Of a stretch of DNA of 64,000 bases, positions 54,795 to 64,000 are shown one piece after another. Each line of letters starts with the position of its first letter. The first letter of the stretch is position 1. Below the pieces are notes generated by a model, which worked only from the letters and a program-made list of their open reading frames with translations, was not told the origin of the DNA and made no database searches. The DNA is from Hyposmocoma kahamanoa. Taxonomy: Eukaryota; Arthropoda; Insecta; Lepidoptera; Cosmopterigidae. The translations under genes were made by a program, and so were the position numbers. The DNA is taken from the NCBI RefSeq assembly GCF_003589595.1, contig NW_020656077.1, positions 6,878,410 through 6,942,409 on the forward strand, written 5' to 3'.

Positions 54795-54995
54795 AAAGTA
54801 TAGTTGAGTTCCGGGTTTGAAGGGTATGAAAGCTTGAAACAGGCACATGGAACTTGTCAATTTTATATTTCAGAGTGACAAACGCCGCAGTGGCAGTGCC
54901 TTTCCAATTTAGAGCCCTGAGTGGGACTGCAACTAATTATGAACAGGCGTGTCCTTACCACCAGACTTATGACTTGTTCATCCCGTTACTTCATC
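54795..54995 (+). repeat. REP-1 partial copy (sense)
   Basis: GAGTTCCGGGTTTGAAGGGT, GCACATGGAACTTGTCAATT, GTGGGACTGCAACTAATTAT and GACTTGTTCATCCCGTTACT. Confidence 0.75.
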
Positions 54996-55754
54996 CGCTC
55001 ACGCGATGCGCTCCTCCTACCGCAAAATGGCGGCTATTTGGTTTCGCAAATTAGAAAAGGATTCAGCTTAAACAAATCCTGCACTTTAAAAGCACTAATG
55101 AAATTTTTGGTGTACTTGGATTAATATGACAATATTCCGTTTGAGTGGTTCTAACGTTTACCATGAAATTACTCCTTAAAGTATAGTTTATAAACATTTA
55201 TATTCAGGGTAAACTTAAAATACGCAACTTACGGTATGTTTTCAATAAATAAACACCGACATCACCAGCCCAAACAATAACACACACGATTGTCGTGACG
55301 TATTTTTGAAGTTGTTTATTTTTTTAAATGACAGACCCAGGCATTAAAAACTTTATGGTTTGCTAGAGTAGTTACCGAAATAGCAATTAATATTAGTTCT
55401 TTTACCTGTTATAACTTCGATATCCGATAAATCGGTATAAAATCATCACCTCTAGGTGTGGTATGCGTCTACGACTGCATGTAACGCGTGAGCGGTTAAA
55501 TTATAAAAAAATAGTCCTACTGTTGGGCACAGGCCGTCTCCACAATGGGAGATCTTGTTCTATAGTTCTGACGTGGGCTCAGTGCGAATTGCGAACCTCA
55601 CAAACAGCATTAAATTGATTTGCAGATGTGTGCAAATCTGCAACTATTTTTTGTTTTCTTTCACCGAAAAGCTCATGGTAAATTTCAAATTAAACATCGC
55701 ACATAAATTCCTTGTTTTTGATGCAGATCTTTATTATAGTATCGGACAGTATTT
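54996..55754. other. Intron stretch, nothing recognised
   Basis: Short frames only. CTGTTGGGCACAGGCCGTCT near 55515 resembles a LINE 3' motif but is isolated. Confidence 0.4.
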
Positions 55755-55870
55755 GTTGGAAGACGTTGGTTCGAATCCAGCTGGATTGAAGAAATTTTTT
55801 CTTAGTGTTCGATCTTTGTATTAATAATTATTACAAACTAGTGAAATAATTTCACGAAAATAATTAAATA
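55755..55870 (+). repeat. SINE-B 3' fragment
   Basis: GGTTCGAATCCAGCTGGATT followed by TTAGTGTTCGATCTTTGTAT and TTACAAACTAGTGAAATAAT. Confidence 0.75.
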
Positions 55871-56384
55871 TCATGCTGATCAAACATCGTGACAATAATC
55901 TAAAAAACTTAAAAATTCGATCTCAAACTGATAAGGACGTTGCACCCGACACGGGCAGATTAATGAGGTTGATGGGATTTAAAAAACGTATGTACTCAAG
56001 CAAATTACATTTTACCGCCTGGTAATATAGTTGGAATTCGTGGGAAATTTAACTTAATCGTATTTTTAATAAGGAATATATTTATGAGTACAACCAATCT
56101 TTAGCTGATTTCCTAAGCAGCATCGTGTCGATCGTGATAGCAACGCCATTGTGCGATGTTAGAGATAGGATTGAGCGCGATCAATACAACTTTTAGCGTC
56201 ACAGAGTACGCAAGACCAAACTATAAAATTTAAAATTTAAATATACCTAACATATTGTAATACGTGTTCGTTAAATAAATTATCTATTAAGAAAAACATT
56301 ATTTTCAGTGTAAATAGGTAGAAGGCTGAGCATACAGGTAGATAACCTATCTTCTAAGGAATTGCCATTTAAAAGCAGCTTTGT
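55871..56384. other. Intron stretch, nothing recognised
   Basis: AT-rich. No structure noted. Confidence 0.45.
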
Positions 56385-56650
56385 AGTATTAGAGCTTCTT
56401 GTGAAAGAGTTCGTCCAAGGAAGTATTTCTGCTGCCAAGCAGTAATGCGAGAGTAATATAATTTACTGCGTTCCGGTTTTGAACGGTGGGTGCTGGCGAA
56501 ATTACAGGCACATGAGACTTATCAACTTATGTCTCAGGGTGACAGGCGGAGTGGCAGTGCCTCTCACAGAGAGTCACGGCAACTGTTATAGACTGCCGTG
56601 TCGCTTATCATCAGGCGCACGACATGTTCGTCCTGTAACTTGTCGTCATT
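56385..56650 (+). repeat. REP-1 copy (sense)
   Basis: GTAGTATTAGAGCTTCTTGT, AAATTACAGGCACATGAGAC and GACATGTTCGTCCTGTAACT; about 40 bp deleted after CCTCTCA. It ends about 265 bp upstream of the fifth exon. Confidence 0.8.
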
Positions 56651-56674
56651 AAAAAAGTTTCGTAATTTGACGAC

Positions 56675-56725
56675 TTCCGTGGTCGAGTGGTGTGTGCGCC
56701 GGTTTTTATAGTGTCGCCATCCGTT
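56675..56725 (+). repeat. SINE-C head fragment
   Basis: TTCCGTGGTCGAGTGGTGTG and CGCCGGTTTTTATAGTGTCG align with the head of SINE-C in sense orientation. Truncated after the A-box region. Confidence 0.5.
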
Positions 56726-56915
56726 GTTTACTATTTCCATAACACCTAACATCACACATAAAAGCACTTGCTTCTACTACTTAGGGATCACAACGACGTA
56801 TATGATGTTGTCTCATTACAGACTTTGAAATTAACTATTTTATTTTTCAGACATATTTGTTATTATTTCACTGTTATTATTTGACTACTAAACTCGATTA
56901 TTTTGTACCACGCAG

Positions 56916-57075
56916 GGTATGCACTATCTACATGGCACGGATATACGATCTCATGGGGCTCTTAAATCAAGCAACTGTGTTGTCGATTCTCGTTTTGTGT
57001 TGAAAATAACCGATTTCGGGTTACACGCACTTCGCACTAGCGAGAAGGACTGTAGGGCTCATAACTACTGGACAC
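56916..57075 (+). CDS. Receptor guanylate cyclase, pseudokinase catalytic-loop exon
   Basis: Fifth exon, 160 nt, with CACGCAG acceptor and GTGAGT donor. It reads [40 protein letters not shown] and ends HNYWT plus one base. The catalytic loop HRDxxxxN of true kinases is replaced by SHGALKSSN, so the catalytic aspartate is missing, which is diagnostic of the kinase-homology domain of receptor guanylate cyclases. The metal-binding DFG is kept (TDFGL). Entry is phase 0, matching NDIVR of the exon before; exit is phase 1. Confidence 0.95.
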
Positions 57076-57229
57076 GTGAGTAATCTTTTTTTTTTTTTTC
57101 AATTGTCATCGTCCCTTAAAATATCATTCCATCAATACATCGAAATTGATATTTCTCAGAATATTTTGTGAGTTCGAAGGGTTTTAAGTTGTGCACCCTT
57201 CATGTAATAGAGAGAGATTTATAGATTCA

Positions 57230-58003
57230 GGTCCGTTCGTTATGCCCCCTGTTTGTGATACCCTCATGGTGTATGCCCACCATTTTGGTTAGGTACGATA
57301 AATGTTATTCAAATCTATTTTTTAATAAAATGTACTGGCAGACACAAAAATGCTTTTACAAAAACAAAAAAAAAATACTAATAAAAAGTAGTAATAAATA
57401 ACTTTGAAATAGCATGAACTTAATATAAAAAACTTTTTAGTACACTTGATCAATAAGCACAAGTCACACTTATTTGAATCCTTTATTTATATAGTAACAT
57501 CAAGACAATATCAAAACAATTATTTAAATCAAAATAAGTTTTTTTAAGGTTCGTAATCAACTAACGTTCAATTCAAACAAAAATTCAAACAAAAATACCT
57601 AGTTATATACAAACTGTTTTAACGAAATTATAACTATTATAAACATGCAAAATTATTACGAAATTAGAGAACAAATTGACCGTTCACATTAACAAACGTT
57701 GAACATGCAAAATAGTCTTCTTTTTACTACAAGTACCTAATATAATCACCGTTTTCGCTTAATTACAAAAAACGCACGCATTTTTACCGAAATCGCAATG
57801 ACAGAATTTTCTTTTTCATATTCTTCAGTTATTAAATTCAGAAACATTTTAGTTGCTAACAGTACCTACTTAATGCAAATAGACTAGATATCTGACAAAA
57901 ATGTTTATCCAAAATTTTTTACAATCGTATGCCCCAGACTTAGTTTAAAATCGTATGACACCACGGGGGCATAACAAACCGGGGGCATAGGTAACGAACG
58001 GAC
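57230..58003. mobile_element. 774-bp inverted-repeat element in intron 5
   Basis: Ends GGTCCGTTCGTTATGCCCCC and, reverse complemented, GGTCCGTTCGTTACCTATGC. Inside each end are further GTTATGCCCCC and GTGGTGT..ATG blocks. The interior is AT-rich and non-coding. Target duplication not determined. It fills nearly half of the 1637-nt intron between the last two visible exons. Confidence 0.75.
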
Positions 58004-58359
58004 CCAATGATACTAAGAACAAAATTAGTGGATAACTTTTTATGCTTAAACAGGAGAGTTATACAATTTCAAATAATATGAATATAGGTAATTTATTCCA
58101 TGAAGTTGATAATAATTAGAGGAGTTTCATGTGATAAAAGAAATTTTAACATTTGGTCACATATGACTTGTTTATACCAAAGACACGACGACTTATCATT
58201 ATTTCTTCGAAGGTAATGGACAATACTTAACCAGTGATGGCAAAGATGCTCCATTACAGTTAAACTGAATAAGTTTCAGTAATTAAAAAACAAAATACAT
58301 AGTTACAAGTACATAATACGCTTAAAGGTAGATAGATACACGCGAACCTGGAACAGCAA

Positions 58360-58672
58360 AACATTTTGAAATTAATATTTTATGTAACTTTTTTTGTAAA
58401 AAAAACCGATTTCAACAGTTTGTGGAATTACATTTCTTTGCCAACTTTTGTTAAAATCGGTTACCGGAAATTACGCGAAACCGGATCCATACCCTAGTTT
58501 GCCACCTTTAGAGATGAAATATATTCTTCAAATTTACATAAATTTACCCTCAATCCAACAAAAAAGAATCATCGAAATCGGTTCACAAATACCGGAATAA
58601 TCGCGTAACATGCACAAAAAATACAGTCAAATTGAAAACCTCCTCCTTTTTTTGAAGTCGGTTAAATAGATG
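58360..58672 (+). repeat. REP-5 copy next to exon 6
   Basis: CCGATTTCAACAGTTTGTGG, ATACCCTAGTTTGCCACCTT, GAATCATCGAAATCGGTTCA, TCGCGTAACATGCAC and CCTCCTCCTTTTTTTGAAGT. It ends at CGGTTAAATAGA, about 40 bp before the acceptor of the last visible exon. Confidence 0.7.
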
Positions 58673-58712
58673 TTAGTAAAAAATATTTAAAAATTGTACG
58701 GTGAACACGCAG

Positions 58713-58871
58713 GTCTGCTTTGGACTGGTCCTGAACTCCTGCGTATGTCAGAGCCTCCGCCAGAAGGTACCCAGAAGGGCGATGTGTACTCCTTTGGGAT
58801 CATAATGCATGAAATTGTCAACCGCCAGGGTGTGTTCTGGCTCGGACCCGGCATCGAGATGCCACCTAAAG
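58713..58871 (+). CDS. Receptor guanylate cyclase, pseudokinase C-lobe exon
   Basis: Sixth and last exon visible, 159 nt, entered with 2 nt of a codon after CACGCAG and left in phase 1 at GTATGT. It reads [49 protein letters not shown] and [11 protein letters not shown] corresponds to the APE region and GDVYSFG to the helix-F aspartate region. The family continues with the rest of the C-lobe, a coiled-coil dimerisation helix and the cyclase domain, none of which I find by 64,000. The acceptor lacks a clear pyrimidine tract; the nearest T-rich stretch (about 58645-58657) belongs to a dispersed repeat ending about 40 bp upstream. Confidence 0.9.
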
Positions 58872-59309
58872 GTATGTACAACTTTATGTAAAATACGTAC
58901 GAAATTGTGTACTATACAATCAATGTATGATTTGTCAAGTGAAAAGTTTATTACCCGCAATATTTTCTACCCATTTGTTCCTTTCTCTGACTTAGCTGTT
59001 CCTTTTTCGGTCACACAATTGGATAAAAATTACTTGTTTTGAAAATGGCAAATATAAAGTACTTAATCGTCATTGCCGATCATCAATAGCGGTACAAACT
59101 CATAATATTAATGTCGGCCACTCACTGCTTTTGAGGAATGTTTTAAAAAACCGAATTATTACGTTGATATCTTTTCATCTATTGTATTATTTTTACTGCT
59201 CTGAATGTAGACATGGCCTCTTTGCTTCTTTATATAGAAAAACATTGCACAAAAAGCCCTAGTTTTATATCCAGAAAGTGCGCGAGTAAAATATAAGTGA
59301 GTATTTGAC
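58872..59309. other. Start of the intron after exon 6, nothing recognised
   Basis: The next exon, expected to begin with PKE-like residues, was not found here. Confidence 0.45.
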
Positions 59310-59565
59310 CTCCATCTCACCTGATGGAAAGTGACGAGGAGGTCGACGATGTAGCATGCACACCTAAATAATGCCTTTACACTCGCGCCTTCAAAAGGTT
59401 CCAAGATATAGCGTTCGGGAAATAAGATCGCAGGCAGGGAATTGCACTCTCTGGCTGGTCGCCATATAACTGTGGTGCGAATCCTGGGAACATCCACAAC
59501 ATAGGGGTGGAGCCCCAGCCCACCCCTAGTCCCCCGTTGATGGAAAGGTGAAGGCGGAATCAAAT
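59310..59565 (-). pseudogene. Jockey-type LINE C-terminal fragment
   Basis: The minus strand reads GGLGLHPYVVDVPRIRTTVI, WRPARECNSLPAILFPERYI, and GASVKALFRCACYIVD. ECNSLPAILFPERY is the conserved block. Nearly intact over 80 codons. Confidence 0.7.
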
Positions 59566-60521
59566 TATGCAATTCCATCGCACGCGCTCCGTAATATATC
59601 CTGTAGAATATGTTTTTGTTTTTTAGTTTTCATTATAAAATCCTGGACAAAATACGTTCCTTATTATCCCAAAGGGTTTTCAATTTCTTCCCCTTTATTT
59701 TTTTATATAAAACCCACTACGCAAGCATCTCTCCAACACAGAAAAAGTTTTTAGCTAATTTTCTGATCTTATAAGTCGCAATTTGTTCAACTTCAGCTCC
59801 AATATATAATTTTTTACCATGGTTCTTTGCTAACGCATTTGCTGGGGCATTAGTTTTTTCTCGTCAGAGTTTAGCTTGATCCGTGCCTTGATTGCTCTCA
59901 CAACAGCTGGAATCCCAATGGATTGAGATCGGACAGTTTCGCTTTGTAGTTGGATGGAAAGAATAGGAACGATAAACGACTCCTAGTAAACTGTTCAAGT
60001 ACCACGCAACGCTATTACAATCAAGGCGTCTTATTTTTGAGTCCACTGGGTTATTTAAAAAAAAAGAAAAAATATTATATAGAGAAGTGAAAAATGCGGT
60101 CTCGAAAATCACGAGAAAAACGGAAAGTCCACACTTTCAATTTAGTTCTCTACTAACTTAAACTTTAAAATTTTATAAAATTTTATTTCATTTTCGTAGT
60201 GAACACGTAAGAAATTCGTTTTTTACAGCATTTAATATAGTTTCAGATAGAGGGGACCTGATTTTGTTACGATCGTTCTCCAATCTCCATTAAACTATGG
60301 ACTAAGCTCTACTGTGCAGTGTTGCCACGTCTGTGAAACTAGAATAAAAAGTGACTGTTGATTTAATCTGAAACTCTATCTGAGAATGCCAAAAGATATT
60401 CCAGACTCGTAAAATTTACGAGACTGAGATTTAGGGGAAGTAAGCTATAATCCCAACTATCAAATTAATCTTATGACTTTAGGGCTTGTACAGTACAGTA
60501 ACAATCTTGTAGTTGTTGCCG
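59566..60521. other. Intron stretch, nothing recognised
   Basis: Frames at 59548-59754 and 59864-60112 lack any recognisable features. TTTCAGATAGAG near 60241 and CTCTATCTGA near 60374 form a weak inverted pair. Confidence 0.4.
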
Positions 60522-60722
60522 GTTATTCTCGGACTAGTGTTCACTATCTAATTTCCGTGCAATTTTTTATTAAAGTATTCGATTTTTTATCGTGCAATAT
60601 TATTTAATATTCGAGTACCGTATCGTGAAATATTATTTAATAATGACACGATAATATACTTGAATATTTAAATAATAACAATGGTCACGGAAAGATAGTG
60701 AACACTAGTCCAAGAATGATCA
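60522..60722. mobile_element. MITE-3, palindromic 201-bp element
   Basis: Inverted arms: GGACTAGTGTTCACTATCT on the left and AGATAGTGAACACTAGTCC on the right are exact reverse complements, followed inward by TTTCCGTG and AT-rich arms around TAATATTATTTAA. It behaves as a long foldback with no ORF. Confidence 0.85.
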
Positions 60723-61660
60723 TGACAGCATTCATTATTTCGATGTATCTATGAGGTATGGCTCGTTGTAAGGTTTTAAGGCGATGTTTAGGCTTATTTA
60801 GCTTTTATTCTTATAATTTGGCTGTACAAACTTATAATACACAAATAATATGACTACCTGCAATAAAGTCTAAATAAATACAACAGTATATTTTTTTAAA
60901 CTTGTACACTTGTAAAGTTAACTATTTCTTATTTACCATATAATATTTAAAGATATATAAAAGTCTTTGTAAAGAGTAATTAATCATAAAATAGAAGTCG
61001 GCTAGGTAAAATCAAGCTACAAATTTTATATAAGTTCATAAAGTATTTTATTCTTGAGTTTATATAAAATACAATAATATTCAATTATTTCACTATGAAT
61101 TGCCCTTTTTTTTATTTTTTGCGCACACCCTTTTAGCCCCGCACTAGGGAAACCCTGTGTCGCTGGCAGAAACTTGTATATTAAACTGGACCGCGCACTA
61201 AGTTAATAAAACGAGCCGAGTGAGAGGCTTCAATGTAGTAATGCATCTCTTTCTAATAGGGTGTTCATTCATTTTTCAGCCAGCCATAATTATTGTTTTT
61301 AACTTTGTAGTTTTTACTGAAAAATGTGGCCGCTTATGGGTGACTAAAACTATTAATATTACTTCATGATAGAAGGTTTCATTGTTGATATATTTTTTTG
61401 TATTATTACAGTAAAAGCATATTACCTTTAAGCAAATACATATATATAAAACTTAAAAAAGTTAATAGACTAGACACTACCTAAGAAGATTGTATTTAGC
61501 GTTGGCAACTTGTTAGACAAGGACAGACCACTACTTCCAGCTATCTCACGTGTCTCGGTTTTTTACTTTTACTTAAAATATACCTTAACGTAATCCTTTA
61601 AGGTGTAAATTTGTAATATTGGTATATCGAAGTGAGCGATCCAGTTTATGAACTCATATA
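60723..61660. other. AT-rich stretch with one SINE-A fragment
   Basis: Apart from 61119-61168 nothing was recognised. Confidence 0.4.
61119..61168 (-). repeat. SINE-A 3' fragment
   Basis: GCGCACACCC...TAGCCCCGCACTAGGGAAAC and CCTGTGTCGC only; head absent. Confidence 0.7.
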
Positions 61661-61785
61661 GATAACCACAAATTACACCCAAACTCACAAGAGAAACAAA
61701 TGTAGATCATACACATATTTCTCGTCGAACCCGGCACCTCTGCGTGACAGGCCAGCATAGTAACTGTTCGGCCACCGAGGCAGTC
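61661..61785 (-). repeat. SINE-A head fragment
   Basis: AACCACAAATTACACCCAAA to GTTCGGCCACCGAGGCAG. The A and B boxes are recognisable but mutated; the 3' half is missing. With 61119-61168 it could be one broken copy. Confidence 0.75.
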
Positions 61786-61944
61786 ATTATTACTTAACGT
61801 ACTCAAATAAAACAAGGAGATTGTTCTTTTTAAACGATGTTAATATGAAAATCTTACATATAGGATTCTTCTAAATAGCTTACGTATTGCTATTTTAAAG
61901 CTGCTGTCTGTTGCATATACTTCTTGCCAATAATACTTACAAGA

Positions 61945-62327
61945 CAAAGGTAATGGTTTTTGAAAGAGAGGAAGATATGATGATTTGCACGATATTGATT
62001 GAAGGAGAGAAAGTGGATTAAGTGAAAGAGTTTGTGTATTTGGGTTCTACGTTTACGTGTAATGGAAAATGTGAAAGAGACATTGAAAGAAGAGTGAACG
62101 CAGGGAATCAGGTGAATGGTGCGTTGCATACCTTTATGGGCAGCCAGAAAGTGTCTAAAAAGGCACGATTTACTGTGCATGGGGGGGGGTGCTGGTTCCT
62201 ACACTTATGTATGGTAGTGAATGTTGGGTTTGGCAGAAGAAGCATGAAAGTAGAATTAATGCAGTAGAAATGAGAGCTTTGAGGAGTATGGCTGGAGTGA
62301 CTCGGATGGATAAATTAAAGGCGTGAA
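61945..62327 (+). pseudogene. RTE-type LINE fragment
   Basis: Frames contain KEFVYLGSTFTCNGKCERDI, ERRVNAGNQVNGALHTFMGS, QKVSKKARFTVHGG, then after a frameshift YGSECWVWQKKHESRINAVE and MRALRSMAGVTRMD. This is the post-RT segment of an RTE-type endonuclease-reverse transcriptase. A G8 run at 62182-62189 coincides with one frameshift. Confidence 0.8.
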
Positions 62328-62626
62328 GTATATGTATGTATGTGTAATACTTACATAAGAATGATTTAAGCATGTAATAAACGAACAATAATGGCATGTA
62401 TAAGATTTAAGCACTTCTAAGTAGTGTCCAAATCCACATTTATAAATGATAAGTTTTTGCTAATATAAATGAGTGGGGATCATGTTTGTCTCCCACTAGG
62501 GTAGGCATACAATTGACCTTTTACTAGCTATACTCCCGTTTATTCTTTGGGTCTACTCATTCATTTCGCACTAGCCGGTTAATTTTTGTACATCTATTCG
62601 AAATTTGAAATATAATCTGGTTTAAG

Positions 62627-62885
62627 CATTGACTTACAATTATATGGACGTCGGGTCCGCGCGTTAAAATCGTATACAGAGCGTCATTCACTTTAGTCTT
62701 CGTTTGTTCGACTGACAGCGAAGCAAGCAAAATTAGACAGTACTGCGATGACATTACAATTTAAATTCAACGTTTTAGCTTTTTCATATTCCTTTACATG
62801 TCACTACGTTTAAATAGGTTGACTTGTGACATTTTTTTCGTGGTTTTTGTATTAGACCCGTCGTCCATTTATTTGTAAGTCAATG
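62627..62885 (+). mobile_element. MITE-1 copy 5, internally deleted, 8-bp TSD
   Basis: 259 bp. Perfect target duplication GGTTTAAG (62619-62626, 62886-62893). About 25 bp are missing near the left end (the CTAAAAAGTGTCCGAACTTA region) together with a few further bases. Confidence 0.92.
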
Positions 62886-63450
62886 GGTTTAAGACATTTA
62901 TTCTCACTAATAATAAGAATAAATAAATTATTTATTTGACAACTAAAACACACTTGTTAGTAAATACAGAAAATTTTAACTTATGACAACTTTAACTTAA
63001 AACATAAAACACACATTATTAAGCTCGAGGCGCCGACTACCCCATCACAAGGATGAAATGACGAAGCATCTGATTTAGCCGCAAACGTTTTTAGAATGCT
63101 GTTAGGACTAGAACGCAGTCTGGAGAGTAGTGAGGCCGTCTTTTTCGCATCACAGCAAAAAAGTCTTAAATTACAATAATTACAAGTTTACACTTACATG
63201 AGAACACAGAGAAACATATTACAATATTTTATTTTTTTAGATAGCGTACAAGGACGGTTGTTCAACGATAAAATAAGCAAGTTGTGCCCGCATTGTAATA
63301 TAACAACAGACAATACGATTTCAAGTGCTAACTATTAGCGCAAGCACGGCTCAATTCACAGACTACGCTCACTACGCTAATACCAGATGAGACTTATTTA
63401 TTATATTAATTTTATTGCCGTTTAATTTTTGCCAAAAATATTAAAACAAA
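62886..63450. other. No recognised content
   Basis: A GC-richer piece at 63025-63160 has no convincing frame on either strand. Confidence 0.4.
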
Positions 63451-63665
63451 AATAATAATAATAACGCACACACTCAACATAGCCCCGCACTAGGGAAACC
63501 CTGTGTCGCGGGTGCCATGGACACATACATAGACAACCACAAATTACACCCAAACACAGGAGAGAAATAAATGTAGGCCATATAAATATTTCCTAGAACC
63601 TGGGAATATAGAACCTGGAACTCCTGCGTGGCATTGGCATAGTAAACGTTCGGCTACGGAGGCAG
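63451..63665 (-). repeat. SINE-A copy
   Basis: (TAA)n tail, GGGAAACCCTGTGTCGCGGG, and GTTCGGCTACGGAGGCAG at the head. The B-box region has small insertions. Confidence 0.85.
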
Positions 63666-63734
63666 TTATGATGATAAAAAGTATTTACTTGCAGGTAGTA
63701 TGTTTACTTTTCTCTTACTAGTACTTTTTTTTAA

Positions 63735-63905
63735 ATATTTTTTATTATTTTTTTATTTATTATTCATTCATCCTCCACTAGTTTGTTATTGTTATTTATA
63801 CGAAGATCGAACAACATAAAGAAAAAATCTTTCGATTTCACTGGACGGGAACCTCGTCTGTTGCCACACCAGGACCGCTTTTCTTAACAACTGAGTTACA
63901 GACCG
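63735..63905 (-). repeat. SINE-B related copy
   Basis: CCTCCACTAGTTTGTTATTG, ACGAAGATCGAACAACATAA, and a head remnant AACAACTGAGTTACAGACCG. More diverged than other copies. Confidence 0.6.
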
Positions 63906-64000
63906 AGTCTCCGTGCATGTCGCAGATATTTAATAATAAACTACAATTTTCATAAAAAATATATTTATAAATGTCGTGGTAATAAAAAATGTCGTGATAT

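Noticed and set aside
58748..58960. Minus-strand ORFs over exon 6
   Set aside because: Antisense shadows of a well-supported cyclase exon.

Overview
This is a eukaryotic, AT-rich, repeat-dominated window, best explained as animal genomic DNA and most likely lepidopteran. That placement is inferred from the mix of families: cecropia-type mariner, BEL/Pao, RTE- and Jockey-type LINEs, Penelope-like elements and several tRNA-derived SINEs with lepidopteran-type tails. There are no operons, CRISPR arrays or bacterial-type genes.

The only host gene I can support is a multi-exon receptor-type (membrane) guanylate cyclase of the natriuretic-peptide-receptor (NPR) type on the + strand. Six exons join in consistent phase: the juxtamembrane ectodomain (21252-21419), the transmembrane helix (36234-36315), the start of the intracellular region (38342-38465), and three exons of the kinase-homology pseudokinase domain (48778-49104, 56916-57075, 58713-58871). 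The ligand-binding domain (upstream) and the dimerisation and cyclase domains (downstream) are not found here and presumably lie outside. About 1 kb of the window is coding; introns run from 1.6 to 14.8 kb.

1-21 kb (presumably upstream intron): short palindromic MITE-like elements, tRNA-derived SINEs including a two-unit tandem array, a Penelope-like insertion nested in another repeat, LINE tails and a decayed reverse transcriptase. 21-36 kb (intron between ectodomain and membrane exons): three copies of a MITE with 8-bp target duplications, a 315-bp foldback, a (TG)n tract, and one possible unassigned exon at 23.4-23.6 kb. 38-49 kb: an inverted-repeat-flanked BEL/Pao integrase fragment just after exon 3, a frameshifted LINE ORF1, LINE RNase H remnants, a mariner-like transposase tail and two Penelope-like copies. 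49-57 kb: a fourth MITE copy 40 bp after a splice donor, a LINE cut by a Penelope-like insertion, and a complete-length but inactivated 1277-bp mariner. 57-64 kb: a 774-bp inverted-repeat element inside a short intron, the last visible exon, then more SINEs, LINE tails and a fifth MITE copy.

The strongest material for a second look is the repeat biology: the five-copy 8-bp-TSD MITE family, the short Penelope-like elements with 11-13 bp target duplications and a degenerate hammerhead-like motif, the nested insertions that give a relative chronology, and several inverted duplications. I saw no convincing new multi-gene system.
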